From: Mycobacterium rhizamassiliense
GTDB taxonomy: Bacteria > Actinomycetota > Actinomycetes > Mycobacteriales > Mycobacteriaceae
DNA length: 64,000 bases
Assembly: GCF_900157375.1 (NCBI RefSeq)
Contig: NZ_LT721901.1
Coordinates: forward strand, 3,024,315-3,088,314
Direction of reading: 5' to 3'
The notes under the pieces were generated by a model. It was not told where the DNA came from and searched no databases. It saw only the letters and a program-made list of their open reading frames with translations. The position numbers and the translations under genes are program-made. Each line of letters starts with the position of its first letter. Position 1 is the first letter of the stretch. Below are positions 1 through 9,172 of this stretch, in pieces.

Positions 1-906
1 CTTGGCGAAGTCGGGGTGATCGGCCATGGCCTGACTGGCCTGCGCCCAGCACGAGATGAAGGTGGCCCGCTCCCTTTCGAGCAGCGCCAGTGTGGCACCG
101 GGTTCAAAAACATCTTGGGCCAGGATCGCGGCTCCCGTCGAGAGTGCCTGCAGGACAACCATGGTCAGTCCGCCAACCCAGAAAAATGGCATGGGGGAGT
201 AGATGCGATCGACGGAGGTGACGCCGCGGTGGCGGGCCAGGATGGCCGCGTGACGCACCAGGCTGCCATGGGTGTGTGCCACAGATTTCGGTAGCGCCGT
301 GGTCCCAGACGTCGTCACCAGCACGAGCTCGTCGGCAGGTCCGACCTCCTGTTCGGCCGGACCGGTCAGCGGCGCGACGGGGCCAGTGCTGCCCGGCCAC
401 GGCGTTGTCCACTCCCGGTCGCAGTCGGGCCAGACATGCACCCGCCGGAAGTAGGGGACAGCTTCGAGGGCGATCGCCGCGTTGCCGTCGGCCAAGCCCG
501 GTAGCGCATCGGCGACTCGGGTGACCAGATCGTGGCCTGCAATCGAGGGGCCCATCAAGAGCACCTGGGTGTCGGTGTGGCGCAGCAGTCTGGCGAGTTC
601 GACGCCCGGGGCGAAGGTCGACAACGGGACGGTAAGCGCGCCGATGCGTGCGGCGGCCAGCCACGCGATGAGCCACTGGGCGCAGTTGGGGAACAAGATG
701 CCGACGCGGGTCCCCTTGCCCACGCCCGACGCTAACAGCGCATCCGCCAGTGTCCTGGACTGCGCGTCGGCCTCGGCGAAACTCAGCCGCTCGGAGTCGG
801 TGACCAGGAACTCGCCGTCAGGCTCGGTGCGCCGCAGTGCCAGCAGCTCGGGGACGCTGCCCGGCAGCCCGGGGAATGCATCCGCCGCGGTCTGCGCCGC
901 GGCCAT
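1..906 (-). CDS. acyl-CoA synthetase (AMP-forming), N-terminal part, cut by window edge
   Basis: The reading frame is open to the left edge and gives about 302 residues of an ANL-superfamily adenylating enzyme, which would activate a carboxylic acid to its CoA thioester. The ATP-binding P-loop reads TSGTTALPKSVAHTHG at about residues 207-222. The usual Gly after TSGTT is Ala, and the usual PKG is PKS. The PMPFFWVGG stretch of the acyl-binding half follows. The ATG (904-906) overlaps the P450 stop as ATGA, so the gene is translationally coupled as the third member of a leftward amidohydrolase-P450-ligase operon. The C-terminal domain lies outside the window. The family is certain; the acyl substrate is unknown. 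Confidence 0.88.
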   Translation of the reverse strand, partial: MAAAQTAADAFPGLPGSVPELLALRRTEPDGEFLVTDSERLSFAEADAQSRTLADALLASGVGKGTRVGILFPNCAQWLIAWLAAARIGALTVPLSTFAPGVELARLLRHTDTQVLLMGPSIAGHDLVTRVADALPGLADGNAAIALEAVPYFRRVHVWPDCDREWTTPWPGSTGPVAPLTGPAEQEVGPADELVLVTTSGTTALPKSVAHTHGSLVRHAAILARHRGVTSVDRIYSPMPFFWVGGLTMVVLQALSTGAAILAQDVFEPGATLALLERERATFISCWAQASQAMADHPDFAK

Positions 907-2147
907 CAGCCGACGTGCACCGGGATGTGCGAATAGCCGGCCACATTGGACATCGTCACTCGCCGCAAACCGTCGGTGTCCACCGTGAACCGCGGCCACT
1001 GCTCGCGGATCGCGTGCAAGGCGACTCGTGTCTCGAGTCGCGCCAGCCAGGAGCCCAGGCAGCTGTGGGCGCCGTATCCGAAAGCGAGGGTGGTAGAGCC
1101 TCCCCGTTTGATGTCGAACGCGTCGGGCCGATCGTAGGCCCGCGGGTCACGCGTCGCGGCGCCGGTGACCAGCAGGGTGGGCGATCCAGCCGGGATGGTG
1201 CCCCCTTCTAGCACGACCTCTCGGGTGGCGAACCGGCCCTGATACTGCGAAGGCGGGTTGAGGCGCAGCATCTCCTCGATCGCGCCGGGGATCAGTCCGG
1301 GATCGGCGAGCACCAATTCCCATTGATCGGGATTGTGGTGAAAAGCCATGGTGCCGTTGCCAATTAGCTTGGTAACCGTTTCACTGCCCGCCGCCGCTAT
1401 CAGCACCGCGAACGTGGCGATGTCCTCGTCGGTGAGCCGGTGCGTCACCCCGGTCTCGTCCTCGTAGGTCGCGGTCACCAACCTGCTGATGATCAGGTCG
1501 TCGGGCTGGCGCCGCTTCTCCTTGGACAGGGCCAGGAAGTAATCGTTCATCGCAAACGAGTCCGCCACGCCGCTCTCAGTGGCGAAGGGGTTGTTCTCCT
1601 CGCGGTGCAGGAATCCGTCGGTCCACAGCCGGATCTGCTGGCGCTCTCCAGGGGGGACGCCGAGCATCGAGGAGATGATTTCGACCGGGAACAGCGCCGC
1701 GAAGTCGGCCACAATGTCGAAATCATCTCTGCCACTTAGGGCGTGGACGTAGGAGGTGACGACGTCGGTCACCAGTGGCTCCAGGTTGGCGATAGCCGCC
1801 TTGGTGAACACCTGGCGTACCAGCTTGCGCAGCCGTTCATGTTCGGGCGGATCCATGATGATCAGCATGTTGGTGTCGAACTGGTGTCGCATCGACAGTG
1901 CGTCCAGAGTGACACCGTAGGAGCTGCTGAACGTCTCCCAATCGCGGTGGGCGGCAACGACATCCTCGTGACGGGTCAGCGCGTAGAAATCCCAGCGCTC
2001 GCTGTAGTACACCGGCGCCTCGTCGCGCATCCAACGGTAGGTCTCATAGGGGTCGTCGAAGAAGCTGTCGGAGTACGGATTGAACTCCATAGCGGAGCCG
2101 TCCTCGCGTGGCTTGGTGGCCGATCCCGCACCGTGGTCAGTCGACAT
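906..2147 (-). CDS. cytochrome P450
   Basis: A 413-residue soluble bacterial P450 that would hydroxylate a lipophilic substrate with electrons from a ferredoxin. Hallmarks in order are the I-helix AGSET (253-257), the K-helix ExxR (E292/R295) and the heme loop FGYGAHSCLG with axial Cys363. An internal ATG at residue 20 (MEFNPYSDSFFDDP), where P450 homology begins, is an alternative start. The gene begins one base after the amidohydrolase stop and ends in an ATGA overlap with the acyl-CoA synthetase, so the three are one operon. No ferredoxin is adjacent; the nearest is at 13433. The CYP subfamily cannot be assigned by eye. Confidence 0.95.
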   Translation of the reverse strand: MSTDHGAGSATKPREDGSAMEFNPYSDSFFDDPYETYRWMRDEAPVYYSERWDFYALTRHEDVVAAHRDWETFSSSYGVTLDALSMRHQFDTNMLIIMDPPEHERLRKLVRQVFTKAAIANLEPLVTDVVTSYVHALSGRDDFDIVADFAALFPVEIISSMLGVPPGERQQIRLWTDGFLHREENNPFATESGVADSFAMNDYFLALSKEKRRQPDDLIISRLVTATYEDETGVTHRLTDEDIATFAVLIAAAGSETVTKLIGNGTMAFHHNPDQWELVLADPGLIPGAIEEMLRLNPPSQYQGRFATREVVLEGGTIPAGSPTLLVTGAATRDPRAYDRPDAFDIKRGGSTTLAFGYGAHSCLGSWLARLETRVALHAIREQWPRFTVDTDGLRRVTMSNVAGYSHIPVHVG

Positions 2148-2148
2148 C

Positions 2149-3333
2149 TCAGGCGTCTACCCGCATCATGTTCGACAGGGTGCCGCCCATCACCATGGCG
2201 ACCTCGGCGTCGCTCAGCTCCGGGTGACGGTCGGGGTAGCTGAGCGGATCGGCCAAGCCCTCTGGATGCGGGTAGTCCGAGCCGAAGAACAGGTGATCGA
2301 TCGGCACCAGCTTCGCGAGTTCGGCCACGTTCTCCTCCCAGAAGGGATTGAAGTAGATGCAGCGATGGATGGCCTCCACGGGATCTTCGCTGTAGAGCTG
2401 CGGCATCTTCTTGCGGGTGTCCCTGAGGTTCTCCAGCAGCCGGGGCAGCCAGGTAGTCCCGTTCTCCACCATGCCGATCCGAAGCTCGGGAAACCGTGTC
2501 AGCAGTCCGTGGCAGGCCAGCGCCGCGACCGCATCCTCGGCCGGGTTGCGGGCCAGGCTGTAGTAGGAGCGGAACGGCGACGGCTGGAACGGCCGGAACT
2601 CGCCGGAACCCTCCCAGTCGTTGGCGTATCGGGAATACCCGCTGTCGGAGGCGTGCATGATGACCAGCACGCCGGTCTCGACGACCCGCTTCCAGAAGGG
2701 GTCGAATTCGGGCAACGCGAATGACCGCGGGCCGTGCAGCCCGGGTACCGGCGCCGGCCGGATGAGGATGGCGCGTGCACCGCGCTCGACCACCCAGTTC
2801 AGTTCGTCGATGGCCTTCTCCACGATCGGCAAGGTGATGATCGGCGTGGTGAAGATGCGGCCCTTGTAGTCGAATTGCCAGGTCTCGTGCAACCACTGGT
2901 TCAGAGCGTGAATGATCGTGTGCGTCGCCTCGGGGTGCTCACGGAAACGTTCTTCCACCAGGCTTGCCAGCGTCGGGTACATCATCGACTTGTCGATGCC
3001 CTGTTCGTCGAGCAGCTCCAGCCGGGGCGCCGGTTCACGCATCGCGGGGGTTGCCTCGATCGCTTTGCCCAGAATCTCGCGGTGCGATTTGCCTTCGGGG
3101 TTGCCGTTGTGGAAGTAGTCCTCCTGGGCTCCCGGTGCGGCGACCTTGTCGAAAGTCGGGTTGGGGATGTACTCGCTGATCTGTCCTAGGGTCGCGATCT
3201 TGGTGCGTCCGTCGACTTCGACGTACCTGATCGCGCCGTGGTATTCCGGCGGCAGGAACTTGGTGAGCGCATCGCGTGTCTCGTACATGTGGTTATCACC
3301 ATCGAAGACCAGATAGCCCAATCGCGACGTCAT
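2149..3333 (-). CDS. amidohydrolase family 2 (ACMSD/LigW-like) metal-dependent hydrolase
   Basis: A 394-residue TIM-barrel amidohydrolase of the amidohydrolase_2 type. The first strand carries GDNHMYE, a D-x-H variant of the usual H-x-H metal motif. The C-terminal FFGSDYPHPEG contains the last-strand Asp and the typical DYPH. ATG 3331-3333 is chosen because it has a strong AGGAGG seven bases upstream; the same frame stays open further upstream without family homology. It is the first gene of the leftward operon with the P450 and acyl-CoA synthetase, and diverges from an acyl-CoA dehydrogenase. Family members hydrolyse or decarboxylate ring-derived acids. A ring-opening or decarboxylating role here is inference. 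Confidence 0.88.
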   Translation of the reverse strand: MTSRLGYLVFDGDNHMYETRDALTKFLPPEYHGAIRYVEVDGRTKIATLGQISEYIPNPTFDKVAAPGAQEDYFHNGNPEGKSHREILGKAIEATPAMREPAPRLELLDEQGIDKSMMYPTLASLVEERFREHPEATHTIIHALNQWLHETWQFDYKGRIFTTPIITLPIVEKAIDELNWVVERGARAILIRPAPVPGLHGPRSFALPEFDPFWKRVVETGVLVIMHASDSGYSRYANDWEGSGEFRPFQPSPFRSYYSLARNPAEDAVAALACHGLLTRFPELRIGMVENGTTWLPRLLENLRDTRKKMPQLYSEDPVEAIHRCIYFNPFWEENVAELAKLVPIDHLFFGSDYPHPEGLADPLSYPDRHPELSDAEVAMVMGGTLSNMMRVDA

Positions 3334-3554
3334 TGAAATCCTCCTCGTGCCTCGCCATACCTGCATTGCAGAATGGCGGCTGCTCAACAGTGCGACAATT
3401 AGATGTGCGACTGACTCTAGCATCGAGTGCGTTAAAAGAGGATATGCGTTTACTTTTTCGTCGTGCATCCATCCGTTTGCGGGTAACGTGCCTTCTGTGG
3501 CGGCGCTCGCGTGTTGCCGATGTCGAGGGCATTGCGATTGCGAGGAGGAATTAG
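3334..3554. promoter_or_regulatory. divergent promoter region
   Basis: A 221-base gap between the divergent amidohydrolase (left) and acyl-CoA dehydrogenase (right). It is AT-richer than its surroundings. It contains CATTGCAGAATG at 3364-3375, a CATT/AATG inverted repeat. The 11-mer CATTGCAGAAT recurs exactly at 13664 and with one change at 25511, each time upstream of an amidohydrolase gene. No regulator gene is adjacent. No promoter hexamers are assigned with confidence. Confidence 0.45.
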
Positions 3555-4580
3555 GTGGATCTATCGCTGACGCGGGAGCATCGCGCTGTCCGCGATGCGT
3601 TCGCGGCCTTGTTCGGGAAACAGGCCACGCCACAGCGGGTGCGTAGCGCAGAGCCCTCAGGTTTCGACCTGCTGCTCTGGCGGCACTATGCCGATGTCGG
3701 TGCGCTCGGTATCGGAGTGCCCTCAGACTGTGGGGGCGGGGACGGCGGCCTCCTCGAACTGGCATTGGTGGCCGAGGAAGCCGGCCGACGCCTCGCCCCC
3801 ATCCCGGTCGCCGAGACCGCGGCCGCGGCGCGAGTTCTGGGTCGCCTGCGTGAGAAGGAATTGCTGGGGCCGGTGCTGAGCGGATCGGTCATCGTGTCAC
3901 TGGCCACCCGGCCCGGCTCGGCCACGCAGCAGTGGTTAGTCGACGGGGCAATCGCTGATGCCGTGCTGGCTCTCGACGGAGACTCCCTGGTCTATGTGAA
4001 CCGGCCGGACGGCCTGTCCAGGACCGCGCACCGCAACCTCGGCGGGCTATCGCTGGCCCGGTGGGACGTCCCGGGTGCGGCCACGGTTCTCGCCGAAGGC
4101 AGCGAGGCGCGCGCGATCTTCGACACCGCGCTCGACGAGGTACGTGTGCTGCGCGCGGCGGCGCTGGTCGGGTTGGCTTCCGAGGCGGTGGGGATCGGTT
4201 CCCGGTACGCGGTCGTGCGCGAGGCATTCGGCCAGCCGATCGGAATGTACCAAGCGGTCGCGCATCCGTTCGCCGACGCGGTCACCGGGCTGGATGGCGC
4301 CCAGTTGTTGGCCCGTAAGGCCTGTTGGGCAATGGATTCCGCGCAGGACGACGCCGGCGCCTTGGCAGCGATGGCGTTCGTGTTCGCCGCCGAAACGGCC
4401 TATCACGCGACGACGCACAGTCTGCACGTCCACGGGGGATACGGGTTCATGGAGGAGTACGACATCCAGCTGTACTACCGCAGGGCCAAGGCATGGGTTG
4501 CGGCGTTCGTCGACCCGCGACGCGAGCTGCTCACTGTCGCCGACCGGCGGTTCGGTCCTGTGCCAACCAGAGGTCGGTGA
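3555..4580 (+). CDS. acyl-CoA dehydrogenase, partner subunit of a heteromeric pair
   Basis: A 341-residue acyl-CoA dehydrogenase-fold protein. GTG start with GAGGAGG at 3542-3548. The C-terminal helical domain carries VREAFGQPIGMYQAVAH and the HVHGGYGFMEEY stretch typical of the FAD/subunit-interface half. The middle beta-domain lacks the TEPxxGSD flavin loop, which the next gene has. Two such complementary subunits forming an alpha2-beta2 enzyme is the arrangement known for actinobacterial steroid side-chain dehydrogenases. The next gene starts four bases after the stop. It would act on a CoA thioester made by the local ligase; the exact substrate is unknown. Confidence 0.88.
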   Translation: MDLSLTREHRAVRDAFAALFGKQATPQRVRSAEPSGFDLLLWRHYADVGALGIGVPSDCGGGDGGLLELALVAEEAGRRLAPIPVAETAAAARVLGRLREKELLGPVLSGSVIVSLATRPGSATQQWLVDGAIADAVLALDGDSLVYVNRPDGLSRTAHRNLGGLSLARWDVPGAATVLAEGSEARAIFDTALDEVRVLRAAALVGLASEAVGIGSRYAVVREAFGQPIGMYQAVAHPFADAVTGLDGAQLLARKACWAMDSAQDDAGALAAMAFVFAAETAYHATTHSLHVHGGYGFMEEYDIQLYYRRAKAWVAAFVDPRRELLTVADRRFGPVPTRGR

Positions 4581-4584
4581 CGCG

Positions 4585-5751
4585 ATGGACTTCAGCGAAC
4601 CTGAGAACTGGGCCCGAATTCGCTGCGAGGCAGAGGAATTCGCGGCCGAGCATGTGACCCGCGACGTGATCGAGCACGAGCGCCGGACCGGCGACGGCGT
4701 TGATCGCGCGCTCACCCGGAAGTTGGGGGAGCGTGGCTGGATCGCGTCGGGGTGGCCGGTCGACGAGGGCGGCGCCGGACTGGATCCGTTCGAGGCGGCC
4801 GCACTGTGGAACGCATTGCGCAAAGGGGGGGTGCCGACCGCCGGCCCCGGTACGACGATGCTGCCGGCCAACGCGATCCGTGCCGCCGGCTCGGCGGAAC
4901 TCAAAGCCCGGGTCCTGCCAGGAGTCGCCGCCGGTGAGGTCCTGATTTGTCTGGGGTACACGGAGCCCGCGGGTGGCTCAGATGTGTTCGCCTGCGCGAC
5001 CCGTTCTCAGCTCGAGGGCGACGAGTGGATTGTCAACGGGCAGAAGATCTTCACGACGTTCGCCCATCTTGCCGACTATTGCTTCCTGCTCACCCGTTCC
5101 CAGCCCGGATCGGTGGGACCGCGCGGCCTGACGATGCTGCTTGTGCCGCTGGATACGCCCGGTATCGAGATCCAGGCGGTGCACACCATGGGGCACGAGC
5201 GGACCAATATCGTGTTCTACAACGATGTGCGGGTGGCCGATGCGAACCGAGTCGGTGAGGCACACGAGGGCTTCGCGGTGATGCGGGCTGCGCTCGAGGC
5301 CGAACAGAATGTTGCCCCTGGGTCGCGGACGGGGTGGGTCGCCGACGATGCACTGGAGTTCGCCCGCACGCACCGCGGACCCGACGGCGCCGAGCTGATC
5401 GACGACATCTTGGTCCGCGAACGCCTGGCCCGGATGGCGATGGAAGCCGAGGTGGCTGAGCTGCTGGACCTGCGGGTGGCCTTCCTCGACGCGGAGGGCG
5501 ACAAGCCGGGTCCGGTCTCGGCGTTGTTCGGGCCGGAAAGTTATGTGCGCGCATCGGCCGCGGCAATCGACATCGCGGGGGCCGCGGGCATGATCGACTG
5601 GACCGATCCGCAGAGCGCGGTGGACGGCGCCCTGGACGCGCACTATCGGAGTGCCGTTGCGTCGACGATCTACGGCGGGTCCAGCGAGGTGCTGCGCAGC
5701 CTCATCGTGGAGAACCGCCTGGGGTTTCCGCGTAGCCGCCCACGGCGGTGA
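4585..5751 (+). CDS. acyl-CoA dehydrogenase, flavin-loop subunit of a heteromeric pair
   Basis: 388 residues from ATG 4585. The frame is open further upstream but that part overlaps the preceding gene, which ends at 4580. It carries the middle-domain motif YTEPAGGSD, then VNGQKIFTT, and ends with YGGSSEVLRSLIVENRLG, the standard C-terminal signature of the family. It complements the preceding subunit, which lacks the TEPxxGSD loop. Predicted to introduce an alpha-beta double bond into an acyl-CoA as an alpha2-beta2 complex. It converges on the leftward SDR genes 17 bases downstream. Confidence 0.9.
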   Translation: MDFSEPENWARIRCEAEEFAAEHVTRDVIEHERRTGDGVDRALTRKLGERGWIASGWPVDEGGAGLDPFEAAALWNALRKGGVPTAGPGTTMLPANAIRAAGSAELKARVLPGVAAGEVLICLGYTEPAGGSDVFACATRSQLEGDEWIVNGQKIFTTFAHLADYCFLLTRSQPGSVGPRGLTMLLVPLDTPGIEIQAVHTMGHERTNIVFYNDVRVADANRVGEAHEGFAVMRAALEAEQNVAPGSRTGWVADDALEFARTHRGPDGAELIDDILVRERLARMAMEAEVAELLDLRVAFLDAEGDKPGPVSALFGPESYVRASAAAIDIAGAAGMIDWTDPQSAVDGALDAHYRSAVASTIYGGSSEVLRSLIVENRLGFPRSRPRR

Positions 5752-5767
5752 CGAGAAGGCAAGGGGC

Positions 5768-6562
5768 TCAGAGGAAGTCGCTGCCACCGTCGACGTTGAG
5801 GTGGGCGCCGGTCATAAAGGTGTTGTCTGGTGAGGCGCAGAACGCGATGACCGCGGCAACCTCGTGAGGCAGCCCGAGCCGACCGAGGTCCACTGACATG
5901 CCGTGACCGCGCCCCAGCAGTCCGAAGGCACCCACGGGGTCATTCGTCGCGATCCCGGCGGAGGCGAGCACCGGTCGCGCCCAATCGGTGAGGATCGGAC
6001 CGGGGGCGACGGCGTTGACCAAGATGGCATCGCCGGCGAGACTGCGGGCGAGATTCTTGGTCACGCTGAGTAGCGCGCTCTTGGCCGCGGTGTAGCTCAC
6101 CAACCCCGCCGACTGGTGCTGCACCGACATCGCCGTCACGTTCACCACCCGGGCCCATTCCGCGGCTCGCAGCAGCGGCAAGGCCGCACGCACACACCGC
6201 ACCGCGGACAACACCCCCTGGTCGAATGCCGCTGTCCACTGCGCGTCGCCCAGGTCCTCAAAGCGACCGGCGCCCGTCGGACCGGCGGCATTGACCAGCA
6301 CGTTGAGCGCACCCCAGCGCACGCCAACCGTGGCAAAGACGGTGTCGACGTCGGAGGCCGAACTCAGATCCGCGGTCAACGTCAGCACGTCCGGACTGCC
6401 GGCGTCCGCCAATGTCATGGCGGTCTCCTTCATCCGGGCGTCGTCTCTGCCGATGACGCCGATCCGCGCGCCCTGTTCGGCCAGGCACACTGCGGTCGCC
6501 AGCCCGATGCCACGAGTGCCCCCCGCGATCACCGCGGTGGCATCGGCGAACCCAAGATCCAC
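5768..6562 (-). CDS. short-chain dehydrogenase/reductase (SDR)
   Basis: A 264-residue classical SDR: cofactor loop GGTRGIG near residues 14-20, NAA motif (VLVNAAG), the catalytic YTAAK tetrad element near residue 157, and a C-terminal DGGSDFL. NAD(P)-dependent oxidation or reduction of a hydroxy/keto intermediate is expected. It is the second gene of a leftward pair; its start lies 12 bases after the stop of the SDR encoded at 6575-7333. Substrate unknown. Confidence 0.88.
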   Translation of the reverse strand: MDLGFADATAVIAGGTRGIGLATAVCLAEQGARIGVIGRDDARMKETAMTLADAGSPDVLTLTADLSSASDVDTVFATVGVRWGALNVLVNAAGPTGAGRFEDLGDAQWTAAFDQGVLSAVRCVRAALPLLRAAEWARVVNVTAMSVQHQSAGLVSYTAAKSALLSVTKNLARSLAGDAILVNAVAPGPILTDWARPVLASAGIATNDPVGAFGLLGRGHGMSVDLGRLGLPHEVAAVIAFCASPDNTFMTGAHLNVDGGSDFL

Positions 6563-6574
6563 GATCGTCGCCTG

Positions 6575-7333
6575 CTACTTCGGCGCGAACCGTTGGCCGG
6601 CGTCGAGTCGGATGGTCGATCCGTTGAGCATCTGGTTCTCGACGATGGACAGCGCCAGGGCGGCGTACTCATCGGGCCGGCCCATCCGACGGGGGAAAGC
6701 CGCGTCGCGGGTCAGCTCGCCAGCCATTTTCTCCGGAATTCGCGACGTAATCCCGGTCGCGAACAGGCTCGGCGCGACGGCGGTGACTCGGATGCCGAGG
6801 CTGCCGAGATCACGCGCCATGGTCAACGTCATGCCGGCGATCGCAGCCTTCGCGGCGCTATAAGCGACCTGGCCGATCTGCCCTTCGAACGCCGCAATCG
6901 AGGAAGTGTTGACGATGACGCCGCGTTCCTCGTCGTCGGGTTCGTTGCGGCTCATGTGCCAAGCCTGTAACCGGTTCAGGTTGAAGGTGGCGATCAGGTT
7001 GAGCTCGATCACGGACCGGAAGGCGTCCAAGGAGTGAGGCCCGCTCTTAGACAGCGTGCGCGCCGATACCCCGCCCCCGGCCGTGTTGACCGCGATATGC
7101 AAGGCTCCCAGGTCTTCGATGGCAGTCGCCAGCGTGGTCTCCACGCCGTCGCTGTCAGTCACGTTGCAAGGGTGAAACGACGCGCCCAGTTCCTTGGCCA
7201 CGGTGGCTCCGTCCGACGTCGGCAGGTCCAGCACGGCGACTCGTGCACCCTGCTCTACCAGCCGTTCCGCGGTCGCCCGCCCCATGCCCGAGGCGCCCCC
7301 GACGACCACCGCGGCGCTGTCCTTGACCTTCAC
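6575..7333 (-). CDS. SDR, 3-hydroxyacyl-CoA dehydrogenase type II-like
   Basis: A 252-residue SDR with [15 protein letters not shown] at the N-terminus, a long insertion ([17 protein letters not shown]) and [12 protein letters not shown] as the catalytic Tyr/Lys. The [21 protein letters not shown] layout resembles the 17-beta-HSD10 / type II 3-hydroxyacyl-CoA dehydrogenase group, so oxidation of a beta-hydroxyacyl-CoA is a reasonable guess. GTG start at 7333 with AGGGG seven bases upstream. It diverges from the DUF35-thiolase gene across the inverted repeats at 7395-7433. Confidence 0.87.
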   Translation of the reverse strand: MKVKDSAAVVVGGASGMGRATAERLVEQGARVAVLDLPTSDGATVAKELGASFHPCNVTDSDGVETTLATAIEDLGALHIAVNTAGGGVSARTLSKSGPHSLDAFRSVIELNLIATFNLNRLQAWHMSRNEPDDEERGVIVNTSSIAAFEGQIGQVAYSAAKAAIAGMTLTMARDLGSLGIRVTAVAPSLFATGITSRIPEKMAGELTRDAAFPRRMGRPDEYAALALSIVENQMLNGSTIRLDAGQRFAPK

Positions 7334-7394
7334 GCGAACCCCTGTCTGCTGCGACGACTGATTGTCCTCCTACGAGGTCATCACAGTACACGTA

Positions 7395-7433
7395 AGTAGA
7401 GTCCCCCTCTACTAATACGGCCCACGCCGTATT
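7395..7433. promoter_or_regulatory. two abutting inverted repeats, candidate operator
   Basis: Seen directly: AGTAGAG (7395-7401), TCCCC spacer, CTCTACT (7407-7413). Immediately after comes AATACGGC (7414-7421), CCAC spacer, GCCGTATT (7426-7433). Both arm pairs are perfect. They sit in the 137-base divergent gap between the SDR start (7333) and the DUF35-thiolase start (7486), where a dimeric TetR- or GntR-type repressor would bind. No adjacent regulator gene exists; the only TetR in the window is at 34101. Confidence 0.6.
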
Positions 7434-7485
7434 CGCAATCTGCTACGGTTCGTGTTGGTTATTCGTCGGCGTGACCGGAGGTGTG

Positions 7486-9156
7486 ATGACAGTGCCCGGC
7501 CCCGCCGAGCCGGTTGTGCGGCCCTTGCCCCAAGTGAGCATCGGCAGCGAAGCGTTCTGGACGAGCGGAGCCGACGGGCGTCTGCGGATCGCTCAATGCC
7601 AGGCGTGCAGCCGCTACCACCACCCGCCGCAGCCGATCTGTCCGCATTGCCGTTCCTGCGAGGTGGCGATGACGCCGGTATCGGGACGTGCGACGGTCGC
7701 CGGTTTCACAGTGAATCATCAGCAGTGGCTGCCACGCTTCCCGCCGCCTTACGCGGTCGCGGTTGTCGCCATCGCCGAAGACCCCTCGGCCCGGCTCACC
7801 ACGAACATCGTCGGCTGCGAATCCGGGCACGTCGCGATTGGTCTGCAGGTCAAGGTGGTGTTCGAGCAGCACGACGATATATGGATTCCACTATTCGAAC
7901 CGGATTCCGAGGCCGCCGGGGCCGGGCCGGTTCCGGGGCCGCGTGATCTGGTTCGCGATGTGCGGCCTATGTTGTCCTCTCGCAAGTTCGAAGACACGGT
8001 GGCGCTCACCGGGGTCGGCAGCTCGACGATCGGGCGTCGCCTCATGGTCGATCCGCTGTCACTGACCGTCACGGCGTGCCTGCGCGCCGTGGCGGACGCG
8101 GGCCTGACGCTGGACGACATCGACGGCCTGGCCACCTATCCGGGCGGACTTATCGGGGGGATGTCGGAAGGCGGGGTCACCGCAGTCGAGGAGGCGTTGC
8201 GCATTCGACCCACCTGGATCAGCGGTGGGGCCGAAGTTCCCGGACCCAGCGGCAGCGTCGTGTCCGCCATGCTGGCCGTCGCGGCCGGGCTGTGTCGGCA
8301 CGTGTTGTGCTTTCGGACCGTGTGGGAATCGACGCACACCGCCCTGGCCAGACGGACGAAGTCCGCGGGCGGAGTGGGTCGGGCGTCGGGCATGTTCGAG
8401 TGGCGCGCGCCGTTCGGCGCCATGTCGGCTGCGAACTGGATCGGCGTCAACGCCTCGCATTACTTCTGGCGCTACGGTGGCGACCGCGCCTCGACCCTGG
8501 CGCCGATCGCCCTGACGGCGCGCGCGAACGCGTCGCGCAATCCGGCCGCGATCTACCGTGACCCCCTCACCCTGGACGACTATCTGTCGGCGCGGATGAT
8601 CAGCTCGCCGTTCGGCCTCTACGACTGCGACGTGCCGTGCGACGGGGCAATCGCGGTGATCGTGTCATCGATTGACACGGCAGCCGACCGGCCGAAACCT
8701 CCGGTGCTGGTTGAGGCGGTGGGCACCCAAGTGCTCGACCGGATCTCTTGGGACCAGGACACTCTCACTCACGAACCGCAGGTTTTTGGACCCGCCGCGC
8801 ACCTCTGGAGCAGAACCAGCCTCCGGCCCGACGATGTCGACGTCGCCGAGCTCTACGACGGATTCACCTTCAACGCCGTGTCGTGGCTGGAGGCGCTCGG
8901 GTTCTGCGGCGTCGGAGAGGCCGCGGATTTCCTTGATGGCGGAACGACGATCGCGCTGGACGGGAAGTTACCGCTGAATACCCATGGTGGTCAGCTGTCG
9001 GCTGGACGGACCCACGGATTCGGCTTCCTGGCCGAGGCGATCGCGCAGGTGCGCGGCGAGGCGGCCGAGCGCCAGGTCGCCGACGCCCAGGTTGCGGTCG
9101 TCACCACCGGCGGCGGTACCCCCGGGGGAGCACTGCTGCTGCGGCGGGGGCACTGA
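7486..9156 (+). CDS. DUF35 (Zn-ribbon/OB-fold) fused to Ltp-type thiolase-like aldolase
   Basis: A 556-residue fusion. Residues about 15-140 form a DUF35 module: a CxxC...CxxC zinc ribbon (CQACSRYHHPPQPICPHC) then an OB-fold. Residues about 165-555 are a thiolase-fold lipid-transfer-protein-like domain ending in NTHGGQLSAGRTHGFGF rather than the CGGGMGS end of true thiolases. In cholesterol side-chain breakdown a DUF35 domain and Ltp2 form a two-protein retro-aldolase that cleaves a beta-hydroxyacyl-CoA; here both are on one chain. ATG 7486 is preferred (GGAGG four bases upstream) over GTG 7471. Flanked by acyl-CoA dehydrogenase pairs, it is probably the C-C cleaving step. Function is inferred from the family. 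Confidence 0.85.
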   Translation: MTVPGPAEPVVRPLPQVSIGSEAFWTSGADGRLRIAQCQACSRYHHPPQPICPHCRSCEVAMTPVSGRATVAGFTVNHQQWLPRFPPPYAVAVVAIAEDPSARLTTNIVGCESGHVAIGLQVKVVFEQHDDIWIPLFEPDSEAAGAGPVPGPRDLVRDVRPMLSSRKFEDTVALTGVGSSTIGRRLMVDPLSLTVTACLRAVADAGLTLDDIDGLATYPGGLIGGMSEGGVTAVEEALRIRPTWISGGAEVPGPSGSVVSAMLAVAAGLCRHVLCFRTVWESTHTALARRTKSAGGVGRASGMFEWRAPFGAMSAANWIGVNASHYFWRYGGDRASTLAPIALTARANASRNPAAIYRDPLTLDDYLSARMISSPFGLYDCDVPCDGAIAVIVSSIDTAADRPKPPVLVEAVGTQVLDRISWDQDTLTHEPQVFGPAAHLWSRTSLRPDDVDVAELYDGFTFNAVSWLEALGFCGVGEAADFLDGGTTIALDGKLPLNTHGGQLSAGRTHGFGFLAEAIAQVRGEAAERQVADAQVAVVTTGGGTPGGALLLRRGH

Positions 9157-9172
9157 TGCGGAGGACGGACAT

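Noticed and set aside
104..676. 190-codon minus-strand open frame at the left edge
   Set aside because: Out of phase with the acyl-CoA synthetase, whose motifs are read in the frame open from 906 to the edge.
3334..3765. N-terminal extension of the amidohydrolase frame to 3765
   Set aside because: Would overlap the divergent gene and its RBS, and ignores the strong AGGAGG before ATG 3333.
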